Below, piece after piece: positions 1 through 13,900 of a stretch of 64,000 nucleotides of DNA. The notes beneath the pieces were generated by a model that was not told the DNA's origin, made no database searches, and was given only the letters and a program-made list of their open reading frames with translations. Position 1 is the first letter of the stretch. Each line of letters starts with the position of its first letter. A program made the position numbers and the translations under genes. Source of the stretch: Neocallimastix lanati (nom. inval.) (taxonomy: Eukaryota > Neocallimastigomycota > Neocallimastigomycetes > Neocallimastigales > Neocallimastigaceae); the NCBI GenBank assembly GCA_016946835.1, contig JACVTC010000149.1:216501-280500 (forward strand). The letters are read 5' to 3'.

Positions 1-291
1 TTATTACATATTATAATATAAATAATAAAAATTATCGATGATGTAAATAGTTTGATTTAATAAAATAGATTAGAAAATATTGAATTCTTTTTATATTTAT
101 TGTATTTTTTTTTATTGAATATTTTTGATAATATAAATTTTTTTAAAACGGCATACTAAAAATTTTTCTAGAAAAGATTATTATTATAAAATATATAAAT
201 ATTAATATATAAAATAAGTTAATATATTTTAATTACAAATGATAATATATTTCATAAATATATTATCTATTAATTAACAGTGTTGTTCTAA

Positions 292-489
<198 letters not shown>

Positions 490-1225
490 TGATACAAAAA
501 TTTATATTATTTTAAGTTTATAAATTTTGTATTCTAAAGTTGCCTTTAATTCTTATTTTTAAAAGAGAATTATTTTACAACTTTTTATAAAATAAAAATA
601 AATAATATTTGATTATTTATTTTTTTATAAATAACACAAAACAAATATAACAAAAATATAAAATAAATATTTAAAACTTTTATTTATTTTATTTTTGTTA
701 ATACATCAAAAATACCATAAAAGTAGTTTAAAGTATATTTTATTAAAAAAATATAACTTTTATTTATTAACTAAGTAGCCTTTGTAACTTTTCTCTCTAA
801 TTTTTAAAAGTTCCTTTTTTTTTTTTTTTTTATTTATTTATTTAATAAATTTCATTTTTTTAAGAATAATAAAGTTTTTAATATTTATATATTTTTAGAA
901 ATATAATATATTTTAATATATTATATTATATCATAAAAATATAATTTTAATATATACATTTAATAATTTGTGTACAATTTGTATTTGTTTATTTTTTATA
1001 AAAATTCATGAAATTTTTATAATTCTTTATCAATAATAATAATTATAGTAATAATAATAATAATTATAGTAATAATAATAATAATAATAATTATAGTAAT
1101 AATAATAAAAATAATAATAATTATAGTAATAATAATAATAATAATAATAGTAATAATAAAAATAATAATATAGAATTGAGTTTAATAAGTAAAAGTATAA
1201 AGAATAAAAAAAAAATTATAAATAA

Positions 1226-1356
1226 TTAATGTTGTGAAATATCCAATTTCATATTAGAATATTGCTTTAATGAATAACCTTTCTTTTGATATTTTTTTGA
1301 ATTTAAAGAAAATTGAATATCTTTTACTAAAGAAATAAAATTTCTTTGCTTTGGAT
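1226..1356 (-). pseudogene. Decayed copy of the first exon of the HTH-like gene at 6198-7379
   Basis: Read on the minus strand this stretch translates to KQRNFISLVKDIQFSLNSKK and, after a short gap, GYSLKQYSNMKLDISQ, then a stop. The intact gene has KQRKFIALVKEIQFTFNSKE and GYSFKQYIKMKWNISQ, so it is clearly a paralogue of exon 1. The splice donor that follows ISQ in the intact gene (GTAAAT) is replaced here by ACATTAAT and the frame runs into TAA. No clear start codon and no downstream exons were found. I read it as a truncated gene copy; a functional short ORF cannot be excluded but is unlikely. Confidence 0.75.
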
Positions 1357-1550
1357 GATAATAAAATAATAAAATATTTTATAAATTAAAATACTATAAA
1401 TTAAAATACATTAATTTGAAAAAATTTAAAATAGACTTATTCTTATAATATAATTTTTTTTTCTCAACTTAATAGTTTTTAATTTTCATAGAATTTATTT
1501 GATTATAACTAATAAATAAAATTGAAAATAAAAAAAAAAAAAAATATTAA

Positions 1551-1835
1551 GACTTGCATGTATACGGTCTCTAGATCGACCCACCACTACCTCCTGAATT
1601 TTTATGGAACGATTTTCGTCCTTCAAGAGTGTTTTTCCCTATAATGAAGTTGGTATTTCCTTGTCATGTTAAGTATTCCTGTTACTAGGTTATATAATTA
1701 CTAATATCTTTTATATTAGTCTTGTTTAGAGAGAGGTCCGCGTCAACGCTCGATATGGTAAAGAATCCAATAAAAATCTGATATATTTAAGAGAGAGGCC
1801 CAACTTTCCTGTCTTCGAATTAATCCCAATCTAAA
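1551..1835 (+). mobile_element. Dispersed repeat family 'D', copy 1 (unclassified)
   Basis: A GC-richer island in very AT-rich DNA. Its right half (about 1705-1835) shares ordered blocks with 10755-10905 (inverted) and 39205-39310: CTTGTTTAGAGAGAGGTC, ATATGGTAAAGAATCCAAT, CTGATA.RTTTAAG, and a closing CCCARTCT in copies 1 and 2. The left edge AGACTTGCATGTATACGG resembles the 3' edge of the SINE at 17160 (AGACTTGCACATATGGG), so the two families may share a tail. No coding potential or clear tRNA-like box seen. It could be a SINE, a solo LTR piece or a LINE tail. Confidence 0.6.
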
Positions 1836-2186
1836 TATATATATATAATGCTTAAAATATAGAAATAATAAAATAATTTTTATAATTTAATAATAAATTT
1901 TGTATAATTCATTTTTTAAAAAAAAAATTTATTAATTTAATAAGAAATAAATATATTAATTGAAAGATAAATTTAAGTATAAATATTATCATATTACATC
2001 AATAACATATGATGAATTTTTTTATTAATTTTAAAAAAAAAATTAATAGAATTATTGTTTTTCTCATTTTTTTTTTCTTTGAATTTTATATTCCTATTAA
2101 TATATATAATTCCATAATAAATATTATATATTTATAAATAGAAAATAAATCTTGATTAGTTAATAATACTAAATATTAAAAGTATT

Positions 2187-2346
2187 TAAAATAAATAATA
2201 AATAATAAATAATAAATAATAAATAATAAATAATTAATAATAAATAATAAATAATAAATAATAAATAATAAATAATAAATAATAAATAATAAATAATAAA
2301 TAATAAATAATAAATAATAAATAATTGAATAATAAATAATAAATAA
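2187..2346. repeat. Heptanucleotide (AATAAAT)n array
   Basis: A near-perfect 7-bp AATAAAT array broken by a few shorter units. The same unit recurs, less regularly, at 2500-2800 and in a long array at about 28100-28610. The sequence between 1836 and 2186 is plain AT-rich DNA. Confidence 0.9.
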
Positions 2347-2399
2347 TATATAAATCATAATAAATAATAAACAAACAATAAATATATTATAATACATAA

Positions 2400-2800
2400 A
2401 TCATAGATCATAAAATCATAGTAAATCATAATAAATCATAAATCATAATAATAAATCATAAAAAATCAATCATAATAAATAAATAAATAATAATATATAT
2501 ATCATAATAAATAATAAATAATAATAGAAAGAGTATTAATTAATAATAAATAAATAAATAATAAATAATAATAGAAAGATTATTTATTAATAATAAAATA
2601 ATAAATAATAAATAATAATAGAAAATAATAAATAATAAATAATAATAGAAAGAGTATTTATTAATAATAAAATAATAAATAATAAATAATAAATAAATAA
2701 ATAATAAATAAATAAATAATAAATAAATAATAAATAAATAATAAATAATAATAAATAATAAATAAATAATAAATAATAATAGAATGAGTATGTATTATTA
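2400..2800. repeat. Mixed AATCAT / AATAAAT degenerate repeats
   Basis: A run of AAATCATA-type units (about 2400-2470) followed by AATAAT/AATAAAT units, with a recurring longer motif AATAGAAAGAGTATTTATTAATAA at about 2523, 2570, 2645 and, mutated, 2780. No coding potential. Confidence 0.8.
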
Positions 2801-3386
2801 ATAAATAATACAAAAAAAAAAAAATGGTAGAGCAAAATATTTAAAATACTTATAATATTTAATAATCATATTATATTTAATTTATAATTAATTTAATGGA
2901 ATTAAATTTTTCCAATTTATATTAAATTAAATATACATTTTTGGAAGTAAAACATAGTAAATTTATTATGTTATTGTTAAGAATATTTTTTTTTTGTTAA
3001 AATGTATAATTTAAATATAATAACAAATATATATACAGTACAAATTTTCAAATTTAGAAATTAATGTTTATTTGATTATAAATAATATATTATTACTATT
3101 TTTTTTATATCATATTTATTTAATTATTAATATTATTAAATATATATATCTAAAATAATTTTCAATTTTTTTATTTAATATCAAAATAATCTCTAATTCC
3201 AAATGTTATATTAATTGTTATTGTTGAGGCTGATTTCATAACAACGTCATTTGATTTAATGGTTATTATTATGGATTTAATTTTAATATTTAAATTAAAA
3301 ATTTAAATATATAATTAATAATTAGTAATAATTAGTAATAGTACTTGTTTATTAATTTTATTTAATCAATATATATAAGATAATTA
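2801..3386. other. AT-rich spacer, nothing recognised
   Basis: No credible ORF, RNA gene or element seen. A/T runs only. Confidence 0.7.
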
Positions 3387-3495
3387 CTTGTAATATCCCA
3401 TCTCATTTTAGAATAAGAATACCGGAATAATGAATAATCTTGCTTTTGATATTCTTTTAATTTTGAAGAATTAATTATCTTTTATTAAAGAAATT
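3387..3495 (-). pseudogene. Second decayed copy of the HTH-like gene's first exon
   Basis: The minus strand reads LISLIKDN, then a stop and a frame change, then NSSKLKEYQKQDYSLFRYSY and SKMRWDIT. These align with FIALVKEIQF, NSKEYKEHGYSFKQY and IKMKWNIS of exon 1 of the intact gene. The stop and deletion in the middle make it a pseudogene. A possible donor (GTAATT) remains just after DIT, where the intact gene has its donor. No sign of later exons was found between here and the 1.3-kb copy. Confidence 0.7.
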
Positions 3496-5453
3496 AAAAA
3501 AAATTTTTAAGAGAACCATTAATTAAGAAATGATTTTCCATTTTTATTCCATTACAAATGATATTATTTTCATAAATAAAAATATATGTTCTAATAATAT
3601 AATAATTTTTTCTTTAGCTTAATAATATTTCTTTATTAAATATTTTGATTTTATATTATAAGGAAATAAATATAACCTATATTTCTAAATCCAAATTAAA
3701 GTTTTAAATAATTAAATGAATAAAATAATGTATTTTCATTATTTTTTTTTATGTACAATATCTATAGCCATGGTAGTGAATATTAAATAAACTTTTTTTA
3801 ATTGTTAAAATAAAAAAAAAAAAATAAAATAAAATAAAAGAGATGATGACTAATTTTTGAATAATAAATTTAGAATTCGGCAGCAACAATAACAATAACA
3901 ACATGACAACAACGAAAAATATATATATAGTGTTTAATATTATCTGTATTTAAACCATAAATTAATATTATAAATATTTTGAAGTAAAATAATGTTATTT
4001 ATCATGTTTATATATAATTATGTATAAAAATAAATAATTTATATAATATTATTATTATTTGAACGTTTAATTATAGAAAGTGTATAATTCATAACTAAAA
4101 ATATATTATATTTCATTAATTATAAAACAAAAAATTAAAAAATTATTATAATATAAAAGTATACATAATAAATGATATAATACTAAATAAAATATTAATA
4201 ATGTACTATTAAATTTTATAATACTAAAATTAAAACAGATAATAATAATAATTATAATAATAATAATAAAAACAGATAATAATAATAATTATAATAATAA
4301 TAATAATAACAATAATATATAAAAAAGAAATATTAATTCATTGTAATAATATATAATATCAATTATAATAATGATAAAATATACATTTAATGCTACTACT
4401 AATAATAATAATATTAGTAATTAATTTTTTATAATAATAGTTAATATTAATAAATATAATATTATAATAATAATTATAATAATTAATAATATATATTTAA
4501 ATAACATTTATAATTAATTATACCAATGCTAATATTAATAATAAATTTTATTAATAAAGTTGGTCATTATTAGTAATTAATAAAGTTTTGCCCAAATCTC
4601 ATGGAAATTCATATAATTTTATATTAAAATTTATATATAGAAAATTTATATACATTATTTACTATTAAAAAAGAAATTCTTAAAAAAAAAAAAAAAAAAA
4701 TTGTTTATGTTTTATAATTTTACAAATACGGATATTTGGTTGATAAATTGAAATGATATATTATTACAAAAATGGAAAATAATATTTTCTTTTTAATTTA
4801 TAAAATTTTATATTTGTTTATTCATAATTTATTTATTAATTTCTTAATGAACCTAAACAATTTTATTTTTGAAGTTAAACAATAAACAATAAGTTTAATT
4901 TTTAATTGCAATAGAAACTTGTAGTAGTTGAATCCTAAATAATGGCCAGGGATATTTTGAAATGTGCCTCTATTTTTATAAAAAAAATTCCTTTAGGGAA
5001 AAAGAATTAATCTATTATTCGTATACATTATTGTAAAAATAATTTTATTCAATAAAATAAAACTTGATATAATTGAAATATGTGTATAACAACAATAATA
5101 ATTATTTTAATTTTACAAGTAATGAATATTATATTTATAATAAAAAAAATTTTTTTTCTTTTTTCTTTTTTTTTTTTTTTTTTAACCTTAACTAAATATG
5201 TTATATAATTTTATTTTTTTTAAAATTATTATTATTGTTATACAAATGAAAAAAATGATATAATAAATATTATTATCAAATATATATCAAACTATTATTA
5301 TTATTCAGTATAATTTATTTTGTTATTATTCATTAAATTATTTTTTTTTTTTCTTTTCCAATATGAAAAATAATAAATTTTTAATATAAATAAAGAAAAT
5401 TATACTTATTATTGTTGAAGTTTTTATCATTATTTAAATTAAAATGGTAATTA

Positions 5454-5497
<44 letters not shown>

Positions 5498-6197
5498 CAA
5501 TTTGTTACTATTATTCTAATATATAATTAAATTTTTTAATATTTCATATCTTTAAAAAATAACTAATATTAAGAATTTTTCAATAATAATATATATATTT
5601 ATAAAAAAAAAAAAAAAACTGAAATGAATATATTAATAATTGTTAAAAGTTTATCTATATAAGAAAGTAAAATAATTTTTATATAAATTATTTATTTATT
5701 TAAAATAACTTTTAAATAATATGTAATATAATTATATTAAAAAAAAATTTTTTTTTTATTAATTATTTTTAATGAACATTTTTTACATAAATTTAATTAT
5801 AGCAAAAACAATTATAAATATATATAATATATATTTTATATATATCATAATAAAAGAAAATAATATACAATGGATAATCTAAATTAATAAGTTTCATTAA
5901 ATATATTTTTAATAAAATATATATTTTTTAATAAATAATATCAACCTTAGAAAAAAAAACCTATTATTCTTATATTTTTTAATAAATAAAATTTATAAAT
6001 ATATGTTCTTTTACGTATAATTGACTTTTTTTTTTTTTTTTTTTTTATATACGTAATATTAGTTTTCTATTATTTTTAATAATAATTAATAATAATTAAA
6101 AATTATTATTTAAAATTGTATAATTATGTATAATATTAAAAAATATTATTAATAGTTTTATAGAGTAATATATATACATTCTATATTATTTCAAAAT
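3496..6197. other. AT-rich intergenic stretch with simple repeats
   Basis: Contains AAC-type repeats (about 3885-3920), AAT arrays (about 4240-4315), poly(A) at 5457-5495 and other A/T runs. No gene or transposon remnant recognised. Confidence 0.7.
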
Positions 6198-7131
6198 TTA
6201 TTGGAAATAGGTTGTTATTGGTACAAGTGAGGGTTGATAAGAAAATTGATTTTGAGATGGAAAACAGATAGTTTGAGTAGATGGAATGATAATTTGATTA
6301 GTATATGGTACATATTGAGAATAAGAAGGTTTACATAATGAATTTTTACTTTTTGGAATCGAATTTTCGTACAATGAAGTCTTAATATTTGGAATAGTAT
6401 TTTTACTATTAAAATTTGGTGATAATGTATTAGTCCTAATATATTTAATATTATCATTAGAATAAATAATAGGTTTATTATCAATTGAGGTTTGAATATT
6501 AAAGGTAGAGGACTCGATTGGTACGGACGATGGAACAGTAATTGTTTTTGAATTTCTTCTTTGTTTTACAGGAGTTTTTCTCTTTATTTGTTTACTCTTT
6601 TTATCAATTGGAATTTTACTTGATGTTTTATCCATTTTAGATTTGGTTTTAGTTTCATCTTCTATATTACATATATCCGCATATTTCTCATCCATACAAA
6701 TTTCTTTCCAATATTGATTAACATGTGTACTATTGATACAATCTGGTCTATTATTTGTTTTTTGAAGAATAACTGACCATAAAAGCTTCATTTGTAATGG
6801 ATTTTTTGTTACATTATATAAAGATTTACATAAGGATTCATATGCTGGTTTAATTTCAAATTCATTAAGTTGGTCAATTACCCTAGCACACATTAAATAA
6901 CGATAGGTTTCTATTGAATTATTAAAAATTATAAATAATAAATACTATTAATAACTTAAATATTTTTTAATTTATCATTATATAACTTTAATAAATATTG
7001 TTTCAATTATAATTCTATTAATATAATTATAATAGTAATATATTATTAATTTAATATATTTTATTTTTTTTTAATTTACACTTACGAGCTCTACAATAGA
7101 GAATAAATTAATTATAATATAAAATATAATA

Positions 7132-7162
<31 letters not shown>

Positions 7163-7379
7163 TTATTAATATATATAGAATAAGATTTAATAATTTGAAT
7201 ATATAATTAGCAAAAGGTATTTACTGTGAAATATTCCATTTCATTTTGATGTATTGTTTAAATGAGTAACCATGTTCCTTGTATTCTTTTGAATTGAAAG
7301 TAAATTGAATTTCTTTGACTAAAGCAATAAATTTTCTTTGCTTTTCAAGATAAATATTAAATAATGAAGTACTTTCCAT
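6198..7379 (-). CDS. HTH-like putative DNA-binding protein, three exons including a 5-nt micro-exon
   Basis: Exon 1 is 7379-7225 (155 nt, ATG at 7379), exon 2 is 7090-7086 (AGCTC) and exon 3 is 6910-6198; donors are GTAAAT and GTAAGT, acceptors TTGTAG and CAATAG. The product is 290 residues. Skipping the 5-nt exon puts exon 3 out of frame; including it gives a continuous NISQAQTYRYLMCARVIDQL. Residues 1-32 are a leader helix region; about 33-70 read like a helix-turn-helix (GYSFKQY, then WNISQAQTYRYLMCA); 71-120 hold a second helical part with P.YE.LC.SL, K.LW and STHV. This order resembles a module of bacterial plasmid and phage proteins (YC..RW.ISRSRAYQLI..A, then P..E.Q.RPL, W, T..HV); that likeness is from memory and is inference. 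Residues about 157-175 are basic (KKSKQIKRKTPVKQRR), a possible nuclear signal; the tail is Ser/Asn-rich and disordered. Two exon-1 paralogues lie downstream. Partner and target are unknown. Confidence 0.8.
7086..7090 (-). other. 5-nt micro-exon AGCTC
   Basis: Lies between TTGTAG (acceptor) and GTAAGT (donor). Upstream intron is 7091-7224 (134 nt), downstream intron 6911-7085 (175 nt). Exon 1 leaves two bases (CA) and exon 3 supplies two (AA), so the five bases complete CAA-GCT-CAA, giving Gln-Ala-Gln and restoring frame. Confidence 0.75.
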
Positions 7380-10300
7380 TTTGTTTTTAAATTATTTTTT
7401 AAACTAAATTATTATAATACTTTGTATATATCAATTATTAATATTAACATATAATTTTAATATCTAGATTAGTAATATATAATATACAATTTACAGTATG
7501 ATGTAAATAAAAATAAACATAAAATAATAATAAAAAAAAAAAAAACGAAGAAAAAATTCTTTCTTTATATACGAATTTTTCAAATAAAAATATACCTCAT
7601 ATGATCAAATAATTATAAATAAAGTTTTCAATTCGAAAAAAAATAAAAAAAAAAAATAAAAATAAAAGATAAAAGAAATAAAAAAAAGGTTCAAATTATT
7701 TAATTATTAAAAATATTTATTTTTTTTTTTATTATTATTAATTAAAAATTAATAATATTAACTAAAATATTATTATTAATAAATAAATAAATAAATAAAT
7801 AAAAGTAATAATAATATTAACATATAAATAAATAAATAAAAAAAGGTAATAACAATAATAAGTTAATATATGTTATTAAGATGAACTATTAATATGTAAT
7901 GATAATATAAAAAATATTATTAAGATAAGCTACTAATATGTGATAATAATAAAAATTTAATATGTATAAAACAATAACATAAAACAAAAAAATATAAATA
8001 TATGAAAAACAATAAAATATATATATATAAACAATAAATATACATATGAAAATAATAAATATATATATGAAAAAAATACTATTTTGGCTATTTATTTTTT
8101 AATATAATTATTTTAAAGTTTAATAATGTTTAATAATTTATTTTAATATAAATTAAACTTTTTATTTAATAATTAAATAAATATATATTTATATTAAAGA
8201 TAAAATAAAGATTAAAAAAAAAAAAAAAAAAAAAAGTTAATTTTCATGATATAAAATAACATTATATATTACATAAATAGAGAATTTTAAATAATGAGAT
8301 TTTATGGAATTTTATGTTAATATTTTTAGATATGTGTTGATTATTATTATTATTAATATTATTAATACTATTTTTATTAATACAATTATTATTATAATTA
8401 TTATTTATTATTATTATTATAATAATACTATTATATTATTATAATTATATTATTACAATTTTTATTACAACTATTATTATGATCATTATAATTATTATAA
8501 TAATTATTATTACAATTATTATTATTATCATTATTATTATTATAATAATTATTATTACAATTATTATTATCATTATAATTATTATTATTACAATTATTAC
8601 AATTATTACAATTATTATCATTATTAATTTTATAATAATTAAAAAATATTAAAAGCCCATAAAATATTATTTTTAATATTTCTTTGATTAAATTTATTTA
8701 TTTTTTATTATGGATAGAACTTTTTTATTTATATTATGAATATATCTTTTTATATATATATATAATATTATTATTTATTATATATATATAATAAAAAAAT
8801 AAAATGAAAAAATAAAAAAGATTAAATCAATACCTATGAAAAAATAAAATATACAAATTATAAATATAAAAGTGAAAAGTTTATTTTTAATTATTTTAAA
8901 AAAGTATATATAGTTATAGTTATATTTCAACTATTTCAACTAATAATTTTTTATTAGTTTATTTTATATTATTTTTTATCTTTTTTTTTTTTTTTTTTCA
9001 TTAATTAAATTAATAAATTTTTATGTATAATGGTAAAAACTTCATTACATGTATAATTATTGAAATAAATTTATAATATTTATTATAATCATGAAAATAA
9101 ATTAAAACCAAAAACGTTTAAAATTAAAGATTTCAAAAATTATATAATCATAATTAATAAATGAAAATGAAAATAAAATAAAATGGTAAAAAAAAAATTA
9201 ATAAATTATTATTATTAATTATGGATTTAATTATTTTATTATATTTTATTTTTTTTTTTTATTATTGGTCTAATTATTACTATATTTAATAATTATTTAA
9301 TATTAAAAAATACTTATAATACTATAATTGGAAACTCTATCTCTATAATAATTTAATATATCAATGGTGACTTTAAATTTCAAATGAAAAAAAAAAAAAA
9401 ATAAAAAATAAAAAAAAAGTGGGAAATTATTTATTTCTATTCCAAAATGAAATAAAACTTAATTTAAAAAATTTTTAATCATTTTAATATTATTAATAAT
9501 TAGATTTATATAGATTAAATTTTTAATATTATTAATAATAAGATTCTTTAGATAAAGTTTAAATATTATTTAAAAAATAAAAAAAAAAAAAAAATAATTG
9601 ATTAAAAATAAATATAATTTTTTATTTATTATTATTATTATTATTTTTTTATAAACATGCTATCTTCAACAATATTAATATCTTTATATGGAACCCAAAT
9701 ATAATTTTAAAATTATTATGTAATTTTTAATTAATCTGGCTAATTCTAAACAAATATTAACATATTCTGTATCAAAAGAGTATTTTTAAATTTACGTGAT
9801 ATTAAATATAAATAAATTATGAAATATTAAAATAAAAAAAAAAGAAAAAGAAAAAGAAAAATTTAGTGGAAAAGTATAAAAGTAATTATAAATTTATTAT
9901 TTATTATTAGTAGTATTAGTATTACTTTTTACTCTTTTACTATTACTTACTATTAATACTTAATTATTCATTATATATTTATTTATTATTATTATTATCT
10001 TATTATTTTGTTATTTTAATATTTTAATGTTTTAGTATTATTTTATTATTTTGTTATTTTAATATTTTAATATTTTATTATTATTTTATTATTTTATTAT
10101 TTTATAATTTATTATTATTTATTTATTATTTATTTTTAATAATTTGTATATTTATTTTTAATAATTTGTATATTTATTTTTAATAATTTGTATATTTATT
10201 TTTAATTTCCATTTTTATTTTTAATTTTTTTAAATTATTATTTATTTTTATCATTATTATTTTAATCTTGTAATCTTAAATTTTGATATATAATCTTTAA

Positions 10301-10674
10301 AGAGAAAAATTTTTGAAATATAATCTTTAGAGAGAAAAAAATTAGGTAAAAGTAAAAATTATTTTTCAAAATTTAATCTTTACTTTTACATACTTTTTTA
10401 CCTTTCTTTTAATAATCTCTTTTCTCTTTTTAATTTTTATTATATAATTGTTATATATAATATAGATATTAATATATATTTCAATAATAATATGAATCTT
10501 ATGAAGTCATGAATAATATCAGATAAATTTAATTAGTAATGCTAATAAAAATAAAAACAGACTAATATATAAATAATAATTAAGCAAGAGCGAATAATTA
10601 TTTTATTCAATAAAATATAAATAATTTTTTTTTTCATTTTTAAATTGATTAAACTTAAGTATTATATATTTTAT

Positions 10675-10718
<44 letters not shown>

Positions 10719-10754
10719 TCATAATATTAAATAAAATATAAAACTTTTTTTCTA
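7380..10754. other. AT-rich intergenic stretch
   Basis: Includes an ATT/ATTACA-rich degenerate array at about 8340-8640, a 27-bp unit (ATTTTTAATAATTTGTATATT) repeated about three times at 10130-10205, and poly(T) at 10678-10713. No coding potential or element remnant recognised. Confidence 0.7.
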
Positions 10755-10905
10755 TTCTTTTTCTTTAGACTGGGATTATATAATTGAGATGGAAGAATAA
10801 TATGACCTCTAGTCTCTTTCCTTAAACGTATCAGACTCTCATTGGATTCTTTGACATATCGTGTCAGCGTCGACACAGACCTCTCTCTAAACAAGCTTAA
10901 TATGA
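10755..10905 (-). mobile_element. Dispersed repeat family 'D', copy 2
   Basis: Minus-strand sequence shares blocks with the copies at 1705-1835 and 39205-39310: TTTTCATATTAAGCTTG, TTAGAGAGAGGTCTG, AAAGAATCCAATGAGAG, TCTGATACGTTTAAGG, AAGAGACTAGAGGTC. Adds GTGTCGACGCTGACACGATA in the middle, which is partly palindromic. GC content is well above the flanks. Class unknown. Confidence 0.65.
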
Positions 10906-13900
10906 AAATAAGAAGAATTTTTATATTATTAAAGTATTAATATGATGAAGTATTATTTATTCCAATAAAAATATTTCTTTTTTTTTTATTTTATATTGTG
11001 AATTAAATAATTATTTCAATAATTATATCATAAAATAATACCAAAACTAATGGTAATCAGTAAATAAAATATAAAAAAAATAGACATATTATTAGAAATT
11101 TTTTTATTTTATTATTTTTTTTTTTAGTATTACTAAAAATAGAAATAATTAAATATTTAATCATTAATTTTAATGGTTCACACAGAAAAAAAAATATATA
11201 TATTTATATATTTAACACGTTAATAATTAATTAATTAATTAATTTATATTTTATTTATTGAATTTTTTTTTTATTTATTTATTATATTTATTATTTATTA
11301 ATTTATTAATTTATTATTTATTTTTTATTTTAATGTATTTATTTAAGTAATGTAATTTTCCCATATAAATTAATTATTAATATATTATTAATAATTTCAT
11401 ATATTTTAATAAGTATTATACTTTTTTTTTTTTTAATAATTATTTCACAATAATTGTTTCACATATCACATTATTTAATTTATAATTTTTTATATAATAT
11501 TAACTTTGTTTACAATCTCAAAATATTTAAAAAAAATTTTTTATTGGTTTAGAATATTCCATATTATTTTGTACAGATGAAGTTAAACTTTAAATATTAT
11601 TATATAGTATTTAATGTTATAACTATTAGTATTAAGATAATAAGGTAACAATTTATTACAGAGAATATTAGGTTGTTATTAATAAATAAAATGTACGAAT
11701 CTAATAATAACATATTCTATTATTCACGAATAATATTATTTTTTAATTATATATAAATTTATATTTTATAATAAAATGTTTTACTATTTGAAATACTAAA
11801 AAAAAAGGAAAAAAAAAGAAAATATAGATATTAGTATATATGATATGGTTTAATATCTACTTAATAAGTAGCGCTTCTTTAATGTTAACAATAACAGCTA
11901 TATAATAATAATATTTATTATTAAATTAACGTAATATATTATAGATGATTAATTATATGACTTTAAAAGTCATAATAAATGTATATTATATATTTTGTAT
12001 GCATTAAAAAAAAAAAAAAATTAGAATTGTTTACTTAAAACATAAATATTTTAGTATAAAACAAGAATATTATTAATATGAACATTATATTATTATTATT
12101 TCATAAAGTATTTAACTTCTTTGATTTGATTTTCAATATATATCTTATTAATTGTTGTATATTCTTTTAAAAAAACAAAAAAAAAATATTAAAAATATCT
12201 TTGATAAATATAATGTTTTAGTTTATTATAGTTTTTTTTTTTATCTTTTTAGAAATTTTAATTTAAAACTCATATTGATAATAAATAAAGAATATTTTTT
12301 ATTTAATTTGTATATATAAGTATATATAAAAATAAAACATTTAATATATGAATGCTTATATATATAATTAATTACGAATTAGATTAATAAAAAAAAAATA
12401 TTATTTTTTTTTTTTAAATAATTATAATTTATAGCATGACAAATTCTAAATAATATATATTTAAAATATTGTTGATAAGATTGATAAGACTTAATTATAT
12501 TTTAATAATTAAATTAAAAGAAACTTTAATTTTTCTTTAAACATGGTTTTAATTAATTAATTAAAATATAATTTATTTTTTACTTTTCGGCAAAAAAATT
12601 GATATTAAGATAGCGGTATACATAATTTGGATCTTAATGGTTTATTATTGTATTTAAATTGTTTTTTTTTTAATGGTTTATTATTATTATATTTAAATTT
12701 TTTTTTTTTAATGGCTTATTATTATTGTATTTAAATTGTTTTTTTTATGAACTTTTAATTGATTTATTTAAACGGTTAACAATTACTCCAATTTAAAAAA
12801 AATTCCTTTTTTTCTTTTTTTAAAAAAAATAGATAATTATAATAAATACAATAATATATAAGCTTTGAATCCATTTAATTTATCTTTATAATAAAGAAGA
12901 ATTTAAATTATTTATAATTGAAATGCTTTTTTTTAACTTTGATAATAGAAATACTAATATTACTAATATTAATTTTAATTATAAAAAAAAAAAAAAAAAA
13001 TTTTACTTTTGTATAACAAATTTAAAAATTTTAAGATATAAAATTTGTTTTCAATATATAAAGCATTTGGACAAAATCATTATTTTTACACAACGGATAA
13101 TTATATATATTTTATTCATTTTGTTATTTATTTTTATATAATTATTATGAATTAGTAAACTCTTCATTAATACTAATATTAAATTAATAAATAAAATTTC
13201 CAATAAATACACTAAACGAATAAAATATCTTCATAAATATTAAAATATATAGCAAACTCTATTTTTATTTAAATTTTCTTGAAGATAGCGGAAAATTTTC
13301 TTTATTATCTGTATATTAATAATATTTTAATATATTTACATTTCAATTATCATTGGTTATTTAAAAATTTATTATTAAATTTGAAAATTGAAAAATGTCA
13401 TTAATTTTATTTTTATTATACATTTTATATTAATTCTAATTTTATACATTTTATATTGATTTTATTTTTTTATTTTATTATTTTATTTTATTTTATTTTA
13501 TTTTTTTATATTTAACTTTTTATTTTTTAATATTTTATTTTTTTTTTCATTTTATTATTGTGTTTGAAAGTAATTTTTTTTTTTGAATTACTAATAAAAA
13601 TATTTCATAATAAAAAAAAATTTTTAATTGTTAATACAAATCTGACAATCTTAATCCTGAAAAAAAAAAAAAGTATTATTATAACTGCAGCTGTAATTAT
13701 TATTATTATTTTTTTTTTTAACTTTTTTTATAATTTATAGTTTAAGGAGTAGTAGAGAATTCTTATCCAAATAAGGGAATATTAAAATTACTATGGAGAA
13801 TGAGACAAAAGGAAATATAAATATATATATATATATATCTTTTGTCCGAATGAATAACAAATAAAATAAAATAAAATAAATAAATAAATAAAATAAAAAA

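Noticed and set aside
12923-13740. Small ORFs of Ile/Lys/Phe/Asn
   Set aside because: Low-complexity AT-rich readings with coding-unlike composition.
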